From Hirudo medicinalis (lineage: Eukaryota; Annelida; Clitellata; Hirudinida; Hirudinidae), in assembly GCA_011800805.1 (NCBI GenBank), contig MPNW01000303.1, positions 67,218 through 131,217 of the forward strand: DNA of 64,000 nt, in the 5' to 3' direction. Each line of letters starts with the position of its first letter. Position 1 is the stretch's first letter. Under the pieces are notes generated by a model that worked only from the letters and a program-made list of their open reading frames with translations, made no database searches and was not told the origin of the DNA. Positions 50,701-64,000 of the stretch are shown one piece after another. A program made the position numbers and the translations under genes.

Positions 50701-53700
50701 TTCGTGTAAGTTATGCAAATGGATTTCTGATGTCAGCATTTTTGAAGGAGAATTAACTCGGTTACCGAATGTAATGACTTTTAATGGCTGCTTCCTGAAT
50801 GCCCGCGGGAATGAACGAGTAGACAGGTAGACTAATGAACGAGCTGAATCGGTCAAGAGGAATTATGGGGATAGCTCGACGCCACGAGCTCCAACTAGGG
50901 AATGTCTCTCTGAAACTTCATTCCTTTGATTTGTGGACAGAAATGCTCAGAAACTTGGCCAGAGCTTTTCCGTCGGCTCCCGAAGAATGCGCACCTAACG
51001 GCAGACATAACCACAGGGTTTCCTCTGCTGATAACCGACACTGAATGTTTTTGTCTGGCCGTCTTGTTGTTGCTAGCATATCGGCTCTCGGGAGTTTTGA
51101 ACTGTTTACTTGTAAACAGTAAAAAAGTTCTTCCGTACGCTTAAAATAGAAATTGACGAATCGCGTCTAGGGAAGGCAATTACACACGAGCACCATAGAA
51201 CAGATGGCAGTGCAAAAAAGTCGACAGATGAAGTATCAAGGAGAGCTTAATGAGTAATCACGAGCGTGATTACAGGGGGCGTGTGATCTCCTCTCGGGGT
51301 TGAGTTATGCCCCTCAGTTACTGTCTGTGAGTAATTAGGTGGTTGACTCCATTCATGAAGAAGTCGATTGCGTAGCTGTTTGTTGATTCTTCAGGTTCCT
51401 TCTTTCTGACGTTGGCGTCTTCCTTTGGGTTCGAGAGTCTTTGTGTTGGCAACCTTGCTTTGTTTCCTGTTCTTATCTCTTCAAGTGATTAATAATAGAT
51501 TTCAAAATATCTCTGCACAAACGTCCATCCGTCCGCCTCATCCTTGTTCAAATTTTCATTTCCAGATAATTTTTATCAGCTGCATTGTTGATTATTGTAA
51601 TTATTAATTAAATATAATCCGATGTTATCGCAGTTCTTGTTTTGACTAGCAACCTCGTGCCTGTGATTTGTAGTGCATTTGACGGACATTATTCCTCTGT
51701 GATGGATTTCAATCTGTGAAATGAGACAGACAGGTGGATAGAAGAACAAATATAATAATAACAACAACAATGATAATAAACTACAGTAATAATAACAACA
51801 ATAATAATAATAATAACAACAATGATAATAATACTGCACCTCTAAAGTGGTGTCCAGGACTGAGGCGGCCTTCGGTTGACCTGCCTTTTGCTTGTAGCCC
51901 TTGACGAATTAATAGCTGAGTCGCATTCTTTCAATTGTCAACCGACTTTTCGCACCAGAGGGTCCCAGTTTTAATTACATTCCTGCCATCAACGACCTTT
52001 CTCATGAACAAGGTTTCTTCCGTGGAATGTTTACTTTTTTTTTTATTATTTCATTTCATTAAAAAAATTTACATTCAACTTTTGTTTGTGAATGTTTGGG
52101 GAAAATTTCTTGTGATTTATCGACCTTTTAGGGCGCGTTTGAAAGAAAGATTGTTTTTGAATAATTTATCGTCCAGATTTTATCTGTACTTTCACTATCC
52201 TCATCCTCTTTGTCTCCATTTTCACGCTGTCTAAGAGTAGCTTGTAATCCGCGTCGTCGTACTGATGTTCATTTCGGATGATGATATTTTTCAATTTATG
52301 CCTTCTGACAAATATCACAACCGAAGATTAAAGCAGGTCAGATGAGCCAATCATGACCTTCGTTTAATCGGGTTATTCCTGGTTGATATTGTTTAGATTG
52401 GGGATGATAAGATGTATATCTTCATGCTCAGTTGATATCAGATGATTTTAAAAGCCTCTTCAAATATTTGAGATGAACATTATTTAGGATATTAGCGAAA
52501 GTAATTGCAAAATAATCAGCCATAAAGATCATCATTATTATTGCTGTTGTTATTATTATTATTGTTATTATTATTATTATTATTGTTGTTGTTGTTGTTG
52601 TTGTTGTTGTAACTATTATCCAAAATAATAAGAGAAATGTACCAGATTTTTCGATTTGTTTTTATCGCTTTAAAAATCCTACCCGCGTGCGTGAGTGCAT
52701 GTCATCAGACAGATTGAAACGTTTGTCCACAAGTTCGTCAAACATGCACGACTTCTCCTTTCGATGGATCATTGACTGATGTTAGTTCCATTTGTAATTA
52801 ATCATTCTTAATGTTCACCAGACATTGCTTGATTAGTCAGATTGATAATATCCAGAGTGAAAGAAAAATCCAAGATGAGGCCACTCATTTTTTTTTCGGG
52901 GTGGTCAGGTGCTTACGAGGTTTATTGTTTATTAATTGCTTTCACAAAGTTGTCAGGTAAAACGTGCATAGAGTTTATATCGAAAGCACCATTAAATTCT
53001 TTCAACACTGACTTTAGTCTGTTCGTAAGAGTCCTAATTAATTTTTTATTAAGCCCCCGTGGTGGACTCATTCGGCTTTGTCGAAGTTGCTTTAAAATCT
53101 ACAACTGGACTGCTGTCACATTGAAAACATGACACGGCGGACATTCAATGCAATCTTTGCATTGCAATGCTCATTTACGACCATCGATATTCGCTTTTTT
53201 GAAAGTCCTTAAACTTTATTTTTTCTTCCGCATGGAACTGTGGAGATAGATGGATTGAGTTACTAAAAAAGGAATGGAAGGAATGAGAAGGCATGTGATT
53301 TCACTGAGCATCATCGTCTCATTTTCTTTCTAAGCCAGATTTCCTTCTCTCCTCTCGGTCTTTATCGTAGATTGTTTATAATTGAAAATATGTGGTGGAT
53401 GGAGTAGCTCCACTCCGTGATAACACTCCCCTCCCTCCCTCCATCCATCCATCCAACAAACTTTCTTTTCGACTGCCATCGATTTGGAGCCGCTAGATGC
53501 ACTTAAACGTGTTTGCTTAGTTGACGAATGTTTGACTGGACGACTAGCTAGCTGGCTTGCCGTTTTGTGCCTCCTAAGTCGAATATGTCAACGTCCGCCA
53601 ATCGCAGACGCGCGCTTGTAAGTCCAACAGATTGTCTCTGGTGCAGACGGACGTTAATTAAAACATTGCGAGCATAAAATTTAAGGAACGTGTTTTAATT

Positions 53701-55501
53701 ACTCAATTTCGATGTGATTTTTATTTATTGTTTATGCCTCTGTTATTGATCGTTTTTATATCCTTGCGGCTCGTTATTGAGTCATTAAAGAGACATTTAT
53801 ATACGCTGGTTTATGGCTATTCCAGCTGCATTCGCACGAACATTATTAATATTATATTACGCTCCGTAATTTCTGACCACTTCGAACAAATCCACGACGG
53901 GCTTTTCCAGTCTAACAATTGGCACTTTGTTTCGCGTGTTGTACTGAAACTTCACACCGATCTCACAGCTAAACATTGTCAGCTCGTCCGTACGGAGAGT
54001 TTTTTTCTCGCTTTAATCCTTGCCATGTGCGAGGCAGATTTGAGCATAAAGATTTCGTTTGTATTGAAACTGCAGCCTTCTTGCATACTGTCCCATGCCT
54101 GACATTCAACACATTTGCTACCGATTGAATTTAGCATTGCCTAGGTTTGAACTAGGTCGGCGTAGGATGGGATGATTCTCGAGCAGGAAATTCTCATTAA
54201 AAAAAAAACAGAATGTGATGAAGTCCCGAGGAGATATTGCTGACGAAGCTTATTTCGACTGGATCTTAACAATTTAATGGTGTCAAAAATGGTCCGAACT
54301 TGAGGAGAGCAGAACAATCCGGAATCATAAATAATTTCACTTGGAGGACCCAAGGATTCCACACGAACGCTGGTCGATGAAAGATTCTCTGTGAGGATTT
54401 GTGGAGATCTTAGAGAGCGAGAAACAATGTCGTCGTTCTTCTTCAATAAATCAAGGAGCCTTGCTATGAAAACATGCACCACGACATGATTTGCAAAGCT
54501 GAGAAATCTATCTGAAGGATAGAAAGTGTGCATGACAGAGGGGGGGGGGGTGTTCATTTTCGAAGAAGTTTTTGTTATTATATTTTAATTGCATGTACAT
54601 ATTTGTTTCATAAACCGTAAATATAAGTAAAAACAGCTTCAAAAAAAGGTCTTAGAACGTTTATCAGCTGCCGTTAGATTCCTCAGTTCGTGTCTTTCCC
54701 ATCCTATTGAAGTTCAGTTCATCCATGTGGAACGATGTCGTGAGTAATTTGAGCCTTGTAAGGAAAAATATTCTACGCTTATTTATGTCTAATCCAGCTC
54801 TCCGTTTCATTGGAATGCTGTTCTTATCGTGCCATCCAAAAGTCATTCTTCCCTTGGGAGGGAGGGAGGGGGAGAGGGAGATTGCTCGGTGGTACCACCC
54901 GTCCATGACTCTATTTGCATTATATACCTATCCATTTAGGCGTCTTCTTATTTTTTTGACGATTGCACTTATTCAGAGAGTTTAAAAACACGTAATGCTT
55001 TCATTTACTTTTTTTTGTCAAAAAGCTTTTTGATCTCCGACAGACAGGAAAGGAGCGTTGGAAAATAAAAAACATTGTCGCATCTCTCAGTGAATTCTTT
55101 TAGGACAGCCGATTTTAGATTTTAAATTAGAAAATGGATATGTCTGAAATTATTTAATGATTTAAGTCATCATAATATTACATTGTATTGTATTATATTA
55201 TATTTTGGATCGAGTAATTTGTTTTGTTTTGTACTTTTAATGTTTTCAGACCAAACTTGTCGTCGTGAAAAGTGAAACTGCTTGGATAGCTAATTTAAAC
55301 TAGGGCACTGACCTCTTAGTTGCTGATATTATTTGACTATTACTCTAATGGGTTTAGATTTCAAGCTGACAATGTTCTGGCCAGACCATAAGCAAATTCA
55401 TTTCTCCCTTTCAGAGTGATGTGCAGCTCTTGGCTGATTTCCTGTTAGAAGAAAAGATAATTTGGAGATCTGAATGATAAACCTTTCAAACCATCACAAC
55501 T
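47738..55501. other. Gene-poor intergenic region
   Basis: Between the kinase and the plexin start. It contains short AT and GTT microsatellites (47911-47980, 51755-51832, 52541-52606), a TCCA/CTCC array at 53428-53456, a poly-G run at 54541-54550 and a perfect palindrome at 51254-51273. Open frames of 60-140 codons occur, but none shows a domain, splice pairing or sensible composition. Plexin 5' untranslated exons may lie here. Confidence 0.5.
51254..51273. other. Perfect 9-bp inverted repeat with 2-bp spacer
   Basis: GTAATCACG at 51254-51262 and CGTGATTAC at 51265-51273 flank AG. Dyads of this size are typical binding sites for dimeric factors. No adjacent gene start is visible. Confidence 0.5.
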
Positions 55502-58500
55502 ATGTCCAATTCTTGTAAATCAAACCGGGAACGACATAACCTCACTTCAAACTTGGGAATGGTTGACATTAGAACAAGCCATCTTTCCAAAAAGACATTT
55601 CACGGCGGTACGCGGCGACCGAAAGAAAAGTGGCTCAGCAAGGGTTTATTTGAATCTAAAGTGTCCTGTGGAAAGAGCTTGCTGTTGATTCTGGTTTTGA
55701 TGGTGATCGCTTGTTCCTCAAGTGTGATGTCGTCGAAGACGAGACGCAATTCATCACCGTCCGTCTCGACGCACGACGAACTCGTGGAGAAAACCTCCCC
55801 AACCTTTTTGTCCTTCTCTTCTCCTCAACATGTTCACCATCACAGTCATCATCATCACCGCCATCGTCATTCTAGACGCCATTATCGACATCCTCCCGAT
55901 GGTGACAGGGACGCAGTGGTGAACGTCTTCACCATATTCGACCCGACTCAGGCTCCCACGAACCAAAATCACACCACCGCCACCATCCAGAGGCTCGTCG
56001 TCGATCCGAGCAGCGGCACGGTGTACGTCGGTGCTTCCAATTCCCTGTACCAACTCTCCCCGGAGCTCTCCATCGCTCACAACCTCACCACCGGTCCCCT
56101 CATGGACAATCCGTACTGCCCTCCGCCGCACAGCAGTTGCGAGTGTTTGATCAGCGGATGCAAGGAAGAGAAACCGACCAGTACCGACAGCATCGTCAGG
56201 ACGATGGTCATCGATCAGAAGGATGAAAAGCTGATCGTGTGTTATAGTCTCTTTAAGGTATGTCGCTCTTGTATTTTCCTAGCATTTTCCTGCCTGTAAT
56301 GTAGACTTTATTCAAATATTATGATTATTTATATAGCGATTTCACGAATAACTCGTTTTCCGAATTGTTCGTGAGGTAATCTTTTGTCGGCAAGTTTTTG
56401 AAAGTTAATAATTGATTTTGAAAAATGAAAGCTAATCGTGCATTCACTGAAATGAAGTCATACCACACAATGGACGATCGATCGGCCGAACGGAATTGAT
56501 GAACCCTCCTTCTTTATTTTTTTGTTTTCGTGAATTTGCGAGTCTTGGTCGAGTGGAGCGGCGTAATTATAGAAAATTTGTCTCAGAAAGCTGCAGTTCA
56601 TAGCCATTAGTTATCCAGGCAGCTAAAAGGTATTTATTACCCTGGACAAATAAAATTACTCTGTGACAGAATTTAGAATGTCGGTGCAGACTGCCTGCAA
56701 TGTTGAATCAAAAAAGTGATGAGCTGAGGTGTTTCTGCTAAAAACATAATCAAATAACACGTCTCGAGACCGGGATCTGAACGACGAGCTCCTAAGAATA
56801 TTAGAAATTCGTCGATACGATAAACTTAAAAACGAAACAAAAAAAAAGCATTAAAAGCGAAAGCGTTAAAACGATGTTCTAACGTCTTACGAACACATTG
56901 AAGTCCAGTCATCCGCGTTGGAATCTACTCATCTCCTTTATGGTTTCGAAGCATCTAATTGATGCTAATTTTCAAATCGAGTACCCCTCCACCGAGCTAC
57001 TTCATTGAAAGTAAAACTCGTGGGCATTAAGATGCTAACACTTAATTTGCATAATCGCTGCCAAGACCAGAGGCGCAAACGAGGGTAGTCCGGGTTTAGA
57101 CCGCCCTTATTGCTTCATTACTCCCCTTCTTAAATTCCAGGCATCCATGCAAAGTCTCTCGACCATCCAGCTCTCTTCTCCCATTTTTCTTTTCGTCACG
57201 CTCGGCTGGTCGTTGCTGTTTGCATTTATTCTCGAAGCATCTTCTCTGCTCTTCCAATGGAAAAGTTTTCTGAAGATCGGAGAAATATTCGGAGGCATAC
57301 TTATTTTTACTGACTGACTCTTCTTTTTTCCTCCTGCCTTCTTCTTTTCAAACCACTTCTTGATTGATGCTCCCCACGGACACGACTAAGGGGGAGGATG
57401 AGGAAGACGATGAATGGAAATGAGTTTGACATTTCTTTTATTTCATGTTCCGCGTAAGAACTTTTGAATGACGCATTTTATTTTCCGCTTCAGAAGGGAA
57501 CTGGAATGTCTATCGTTCTCTTCGTTGTCTCTTCGTGGGGTTTAGTTTCGATCCCCCGCGACGTCAATCGATCAGATGATGGCAAGTGTTGGATCACGAT
57601 TGCTTCTTGATTCCCTTGTCTCGTTTCTTGTCTTAACAACTGCATTCTACAACAATACGTGTTCCGAGAGTGTCAATGCATTCGGAAAGTGCGATAAAAA
57701 GAAGAAATAGAATTATTTGTTGCATAATTATTTTGTATTATTATGTGTTATTATTATTATATGTTATTGTGTTATTAGATAAATGAAAAGTTGATGAACG
57801 TTTGTCTATCTGGTGCGTTGGATATCATACCTGGGACAAACTTTTAGAAAACAAAATCCGACGTGAGAAGCCATTTTTGTCTAATATGTCCCCAAGGCAT
57901 GTGCTTGCGACACATTGATTTGTCTTGATCGTGTGATAAAATATCCAATCCTTTCCATGCGGTCGTATACATGTCACCTGTATGTGCGTGTAATTAGGTC
58001 CTGTGATTCGAATTTACGTGCCTGATTGAGGGTAGCGGATGAATTTAGGACGCCTCTTGCTCTCCTGTTACTCTCAAATTTTTCTTTCCTTCCTTATTTA
58101 TGTGCGGTTCGTGATCGTCCTTTTAGACCTTGAGAGGGCCTTTAAAAGGGAGCTGAACGTTCAATCTTGACCATCTCCCTGACGATTTATTGATTTGTAC
58201 GGAAGTTATTGCAGTGATTTATTCGGGATGTTTTTAGTTTCATGATTTTCTTCTTTTTTTTTAAACTATTTAATCTCGGCTGTTATCTCTGCTTCTCTAG
58301 TTTACAGTCTTTTGCTTCGTTCAGTTCTATCGCACATCAAGTCTACGATTTCCAATTACGATCTTGACTCCTTGTTTTTGCAAGAAAAACAAGTTGACCA
58401 TTCCGTACTTAAGAAGAGATATTCTAGAGCACCATCAAATTACGCGCACGACTAATTGCTGATTTTGCGCCCAGTAATGTTTAATCCCCTAAATTGTCTT

Positions 58501-61500
58501 TTATTACCGTTCCTTGTTCATCCCTGCTCCACTTTCTAGCCATCTTTTTTTTATCCAGAGGAACGTTGTAAGATCTTTCGATTTTCTTAATCACCCATTA
58601 CGAATACCTCTAGGGACCATTCGTAGGCATGAGATTCCACTGACTTAAATCGGTTTGATTCCATCCGATCTGTGAAACAACAGCTGAAAGATGGAAGCAT
58701 GTTGGCATCCAACATGTATTAAAATGGCTGTCAGCTTGTGCTTCGCTGCATAAGTCTGATGCAATTAATTACCTACTCGGTGATGTTAAATTTTATTGTT
58801 GTAGTAAAAGAATAATTTTCTGTCGTTGGCTCAAAAAATATGAAACGAAAAGTGAACGCTCTTGACCCTCAATGTGTCTCGGTTACTCAATCATAAGTTG
58901 AAGGACAACTCACAGGCGATGTAGGCTCCAATGAAAAATACTGCCTTTCTTCGAACGATAATGGCTATTCAATTTCTCAGTTTTGCGGGAAAAGTACCAA
59001 TTAATTAAAGACAATGATTTTGGCGAAGACTTATTTATTTTTATTCTCGATGATTCCCAGACGTCTTGCGATTGCCTCTTATTATTAAAAAAGCTTTCTC
59101 TTCTGCCGACCATCATTTTGTAGGGAGTCAGTTGAGCTTTTTTGCTCATCAAGGTCATTTCATTGCAATCAAGATTTATGCTGCAAGAATTAGTAGCTTG
59201 TTTAAAATATTCGAATTCGTTACGAAAAAATAAATAAGTGTGTAAAAATACTTAATAGCAAAATAATAACTGACATCTAGCACTGCAGTTTTAGTCACTG
59301 TTAATGCAGTTAGAATATTTACATCGAAAAAATATTTTGCAATTCCAATTAGTGGAGAACATTAAAATAATGACATACGAATTTGCCGAGGTCTTTGAAT
59401 GTAAAAACACCGAAACCGTGTTTTGAGCCGACAATTGCACAACCAACATACGCTTACATTTAAGGACCTACTTTCAGGGACACTGTAGGAAATATTTATT
59501 GGGCAACATATCGGTGGCAGAGACGCCCCGCTACACAATGATGGTCCCCAGTGATGAAAACAGCTCTGTGGTCATGTTCATAGCACCAGGACCGCCTAAC
59601 CCAGCCAGTACGGACGTTCTGTACATTGCCACCACGAGAAGTAACAAAGGTCTCATGGCCTACAAGGACAGCGTTCCGACCATTTGTACGAGGAATATAC
59701 AGGTATTCTTTCACTTTTGGTTATAATTAAGTTGATCCATTTCTTAAAGTTGTATGGTGTAGCTACATGCAAAGCTCACTCCTAATACATGATAACATGA
59801 CCCTAACATTAGCTTACTGACTAATGAATTGATTTTGTTTGGTTGGCTATTGTTATATTATAACAATAATAATAATAATAATAAATATAATAATAACAAC
59901 AATAATAATAATAATAATAAATATAATAATAACAACAATAATAAAAATAACAATATTGAAAAGTAAAAACAATAAAAACAACAACAATAATAATAATATT
60001 AATGATGATGAATTTAGTCGACAATCATTATAACGCTGCTTTAAGATTCTCTAAGTCAATTTTTTTCGTGACATTTTCACTTCATTCGGCCCAAACATTC
60101 GAAAACCTTGGATCCGTGTTGCTTGTTATTAGGAACATTTGTTGAAGAGCAGTTGATTCACACGGGAACCTCGATTCAAAGCTGTGAGAAGTACAATCAA
60201 AACACAACCGTCATCCTCTCATCTCAAACGTTGGCTCACAAAAACAAAAAAGAATCTCTTGTCCGTCGAGTACTTAAAAAGTAGTCTTTTGTACTCACAA
60301 GAAGCATCTTTCAACTCCTGATATTTATAAGTAATACTTATTAAGTGTGAATTAATAAAAAAACATATCGTAAATACGCCAGGCGAAGTAGTTAATCCAC
60401 TTTCCATTCAGTATTGGCAGAAGAAGTGAAGCTTTTCTTCAGTCGGGATGGTAGTCATTGAAATGCAGGATTACACATTTTCTTCGAACAGACTCCGTCA
60501 AGCGATGCGTATAAATATCTTGTTTATGGTTTATCGAGGAAATCGCATTTTGAAGGAAGATGGAAGCATGTCATCTCCAGCATCTCATCCGTCGGGTAGA
60601 TCAAAGAACTTCCTCCTGCATTTACTTTTCCTAATCAACTAAAAATATTCTCCATGCCTGGATGCAGCTTAATGGAAATGGTCGCTACCTCGTGTTCGCA
60701 AGAACTGATCTTTGTCCGGCGTTATTTACATTCCCTCGTTGGCCTACCTGTAAACTTCACTCTGTAATTGATAGGGACTGGAAAGCACTCCCTCGAGGCC
60801 TTTCTACTTCGTGGATGGAAGAATTTTGTCTATAAATTTTAATGCTGGGTGGCTTTAATTCTCCCAGATGAATGTAAAACGAAGCCACACACGAAGATAC
60901 GTCGGAGGGATAATAGTTCATCCAGTCATTATTATATGCTTGTATAACTTGCCTTGATCTCTTATTACGATATCTTTCCATATCGCTCTCTGAACTTCGA
61001 CTTCCAAGGTTAATTTGAGATAATATGGCTAATAGCAACCTCTGGATTGAGTCAGATCGTGGCACTCTTTCAATGGTTTCCTTAAAATCCGAGTTCGTTT
61101 GTCCAATGTTTTAGTGCGCGTGTAATTTGGATTAATTCGGTCAGATTTGAATAGAGCCAATCGATTCTCTCGTCCATGCTTTGTTCGCTCAAGTGATTTC
61201 CCTCAAACCGTTGCATTCGGAAAATTATCCTTTGAGTTTTTAACCTGGTGAATGATTCTCGAGTATTTTAGATGAGCAGCATTTCTTTGTCGTTGTTATC
61301 AATTAGGCGCATAATAGGAATGATATTCAAATTCTTGGATTATTCTGGATTATAAGGGATTTGTTTGTATTTGCGAGGCATTTTTTAGAAGCCATTCCGA
61401 GATTACAGATTTCAATTTCTCAAACTTTCATCAACAGGATTTTGAGTTTGTCTCCAGTGACATACTTGTGCCATCAAAAATTGATGTTGAAATTCAACAG

Positions 61501-63767
61501 AGAGAAATTTTCAAGTGAGCAATTTTCAGACTTTGTTTCGATTTTATTTAGGCCAAGTTGTATTTCCTCCACTCCATCCGAAGCAGGCATTAAGTTTCCA
61601 TGGTTTTACAATTAAATTGTCGTTATTTCAGTGACCTTTATACCTAATTATCTGCTAATTATCTGCTACAAGTTCAAAATGGTTTGGTTGCAAGACAAAT
61701 CCTCCAAAGCAACTTGTGGGAGGAACGATAAATTGAAATACTTTCTGCTTGTTTCGTCTGCCTTATTTATGCTTTCCTTTCTAAAGCATGAATTCCAGAT
61801 TGTATAATTTCTCAGCGAAGAAGAGATAACTTATCGATGGACTATTTCTATCTGTCGAGAATTCACTCGTATTAAGAACGATAAACTAAACAACTAAGAA
61901 CGTGGAATTGTTCTGAATTGCCAATTGATTAATTTCGATATTACGTTTCAAATGCAACTATTTCAAATGAATTATCATGAATTATTCCAAGTGAATTGAA
62001 TTGACTAACTTTAATAGATTAAGTCGAAAAGCATCATCACACCAATACATTTATCGTCATTCCAAGCGATCTGTCGCAGAGAAACGGCACGGCGGTAGCG
62101 CTTGTAATCCATAAAAATAAATAAAAACATTATCCATACTTTATTATTCTCATACCTCCTCAGCCATGGGGGATCGGGTTCTGATTCAATTCTAATCACA
62201 CTTAACGACCGGAGCAAACCCTATTAAAGACCATATTTACGTGTTTCATCTGAGACTTTATGGTTGCGAATCTTGGTGCGTGTCCATTATATTGAGGCTC
62301 TGTTTTCCTGTTCTGTCCCTGGTTCATTAGTAGGGAGACTCTGGGGAATTGAAACTGTAGCCAGTCGAGCTGACGAGATGAGGTACTAGTCGAGTGCGGA
62401 AAATTAAAACAAAACCGAACTTGGAGAATAATCGATTTCACTTTCGATATGCAAATTTAATTCCGGGCTTGGCCTACTTCTTTCGCTGCACATTCCATGC
62501 TTTTTAGATTGGTTCCTTCGGTGAGAAAGTGCTTTTCATTTCGTGGCACTTATTGAAATTATTGTCCTGACCTCTCTTCGTACTTTCTGGTGAAGCAATG
62601 AACGTCTATCAGCAGGCACATTTATCAGCATGCCCAGGATCTATATTTCTTCTGAGACTATCTTCATCTCTATAAATGAATCTTCAATCTCTTCCTTCTC
62701 CTTTGTACTTCCTTCTGTCTGCTTGAATGTCTCTCTAACTCCTCTCCTCGATGGCATGTATTGCAAAAGTCAGAATGATGTATTTACTGGTGGACGTGTC
62801 ACATCGATAGCAAATTTTTCCTTACAAAAGAACATTTCTTACTGAGATTAAACAACATTTGTTTCTTGTTTCGTTTTTTTTTTTGCAGAAAAAAACTTTT
62901 TATCGCGTCTGAATAATTTTGAATAATTGTCCTTCTAAAATCACCAAGTGTGTCTGCAAATGCCATCCTTCTTATTTATAAGGGTTCACTACGTGCACGG
63001 GTTCTCATCTCTGGGGTTCAGCTACTTCCTTTCCCTCCAAAAGACATCCGTCAAGAATGTCACCCTGGACAGGTTGGTATCCAGAATATCGAGGATTTGC
63101 CACGGAGACAAGACCCTCTACTCCTACACCGAGATACCTTTTGAGTGCTGGGTCCCTGAGCCATTACCCTCGAACGGAGCTGACTCGAGCGACGCCGATG
63201 ACGATGACTTCGGTATTTCATCCAGCAGAAGACGATCGTCGATGCACTCGCAGCGTCAAAGGTCGGCCACCAATTATAACGTGCTCTTAGCAGCTGCCGT
63301 TATCAGACCCGGTAGCCTCTTGGCAAAACGATTAGGGCTGTCGGACGTTCCACCTATGTCGGAACTGGAGGACGTGCTGGTCGGCGTCTTCGGTGCACAA
63401 GACCCCTACAATACTTCGTCTGGTAGCGTCCCTGCCGCATCCTCTAGCGTCGGCGGGAACCTGAATGACAACATGGGTACCAATCAAGGCAACCACGACA
63501 GTGGCGTTGGCCCGGGGGCTGCTTTGCCAGGGTGTGTTACATTCGATTTGTTCTCATTCTTGAAAGTGACTATTTATGAATAGTCATAGCAGTACTTGTT
63601 GATTTTGCTTTAATGTTTCTTCCAAAAATCACTGCAGGTCTGCCATCTGCGTATACCCCATGAGGGATGTGAGAAGGATCTTCACGGAGACCATCCAGAG
63701 CTGCTTCGAGGGCATCGGCAACATAGGACCCGATCACTTCGTCCAACCGATACCTTGCAAGACGGCG
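55502..63767 (+). CDS. Plexin (semaphorin receptor), 5' part with sema domain; continues beyond window
   Basis: Exons seen: 55502-56257, 59478-59702, about 62983-63531, 63638-63767. Exon 1 encodes a long N-terminus, a hydrophobic signal-like segment (SLLLILVLMVIACSSS), a His-rich stretch, then the sema start: TVYVGASNSLYQLSPELS, TTGPLMDNPYCPPP, MVIDQKDEKLIVC. Exon 2 adds SSVVMFIAPGPP and DVLYIATTRSN; exon 3 VHYVHGFSSLGFSYFLSLQ, RICHGDK and YSYTEIPFEC; exon 4 SAICVYPMRDVRRIF and IQSCFEGIG. The LYQLSPEL and SLF-GHC segments look closer to plexin B than A, but this is tentative. At least one small exon between 59702 and 62983 is missing from my model, because exon 2 ends in phase 0 and exon 3 starts in phase 2. 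Two long low-complexity insertions interrupt the sema domain in exon 3. The PSI, IPT, membrane and GAP parts lie downstream. Confidence 0.93.
56328..56376 (+). repeat. Dispersed TTTATATAGCG repeat (copy 3) with inverted arms
   Basis: Starts TTTATATAGCGATTTCACGAA and has the arms TCACGAA and TTCGTGA about 20 bp apart. It shares its first 11 bases with copy 1 at 33052 and lies just after plexin exon 1. Confidence 0.45.
59863..59995. repeat. (AAT)n/(AAC)n microsatellite in plexin intron
   Basis: AAT triplets with AAC changes; a 34-base block (about 59878-59911) is repeated directly afterwards, so the array has a higher-order unit. Tyr-rich and Asn-rich frames are artefacts. Confidence 0.9.
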
Positions 63768-64000
63768 GTGAGTCCTCGATTATTTTCTTGTTGAACTTAC
63801 ATTCCATCATTTCGTTCGTTTGAAATTAATTAACCTTAATTAAGTAATTAGTAATTCATTAAGTAATGGCTCGTTATGACCCCCTTCTGTCGGAATTTTA
63901 ATCTCTGGAGAGGATGGCATTTCCTCAAGAATTCATTCAATCAGCCGTACCTGCTCGGTTTTCCAACTTGTTTTTCAATTACCAACAACAACAACAACCA

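Noticed and set aside
53728..54102. 124-codon plus-strand frame
   Set aside because: No recognisable domain, unremarkable composition and no splice context; probably chance in a gene-poor region.
55754..56131. Minus-strand frame of 125 codons
   Set aside because: It is antisense to plexin exon 1, whose plus-strand frame has clear sema motifs.

Overview
This is an intron-rich, AT-rich animal nuclear DNA window. The gene content (FBXL4, SMYD4, a RING/NHL-type protein, Ly6/uPAR-like proteins, BTB-BACK, Shisa, MAPKAP kinase, plexin) and very abundant tri- and tetranucleotide repeats point to a bilaterian invertebrate. A lophotrochozoan such as a leech or other annelid is my guess, but nothing here proves it. 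There is no prokaryotic, phage or CRISPR signal. One long run of N (38200-39078) and one isolated N (34739) show a draft assembly.

Layout. 1-4503: repeats and no recognisable gene. 4504-10679 (-): a 16-exon FBXL4 orthologue whose splice phases all agree. 12442-15492 (+): SMYD4-like, TPR plus MYND plus split SET. 15801-18032 (-): RING, coiled coil and beta-propeller (TRIM/NHL-like), tail to tail with SMYD4. 18796-27947: a cluster of five Ly6/uPAR (three-finger) loci, made of one pseudogene, one single-domain and one two-domain gene on the minus strand and two young tandem duplicates on the plus strand, with a CR1/jockey-type retrotransposon tail between them. 28505-29458 (-): a single-exon BTB-BACK protein. 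30446-34095 (-): a Shisa-family membrane protein with introns full of microsatellites. 34190-39290: minisatellite, microsatellites and the N gap. 39300-42525: no identified gene, but some coding-like segments. 42526-47737 (+): a complete 10-exon MAPKAP kinase 2/3 orthologue. 47738-55501: gene-poor. 55502-63767 (+): the 5' part of a plexin (sema domain), continuing beyond the window.

The genes do not form one pathway. FBXL4 (mitochondrial SCF substrate receptor), SMYD4 and the RING protein are intracellular. The Ly6-like, Shisa and plexin genes encode secreted or cell-surface proteins. The kinase is a p38 effector. The only evident functional grouping is the Ly6-like cluster, which grew by local duplication. 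The most notable features are the Ly6-like cluster with its apparent GC-AG introns, the altered SET motif residues in SMYD4, the large sema insertions in the plexin, an anticodon-arm-less tRNA-Gly relic in a kinase intron, and a dispersed palindromic repeat family.

Exon boundaries were read by eye from protein similarity, GT/AG signals and reading phase. Family assignments rest on remembered family sequences, not on a database search.
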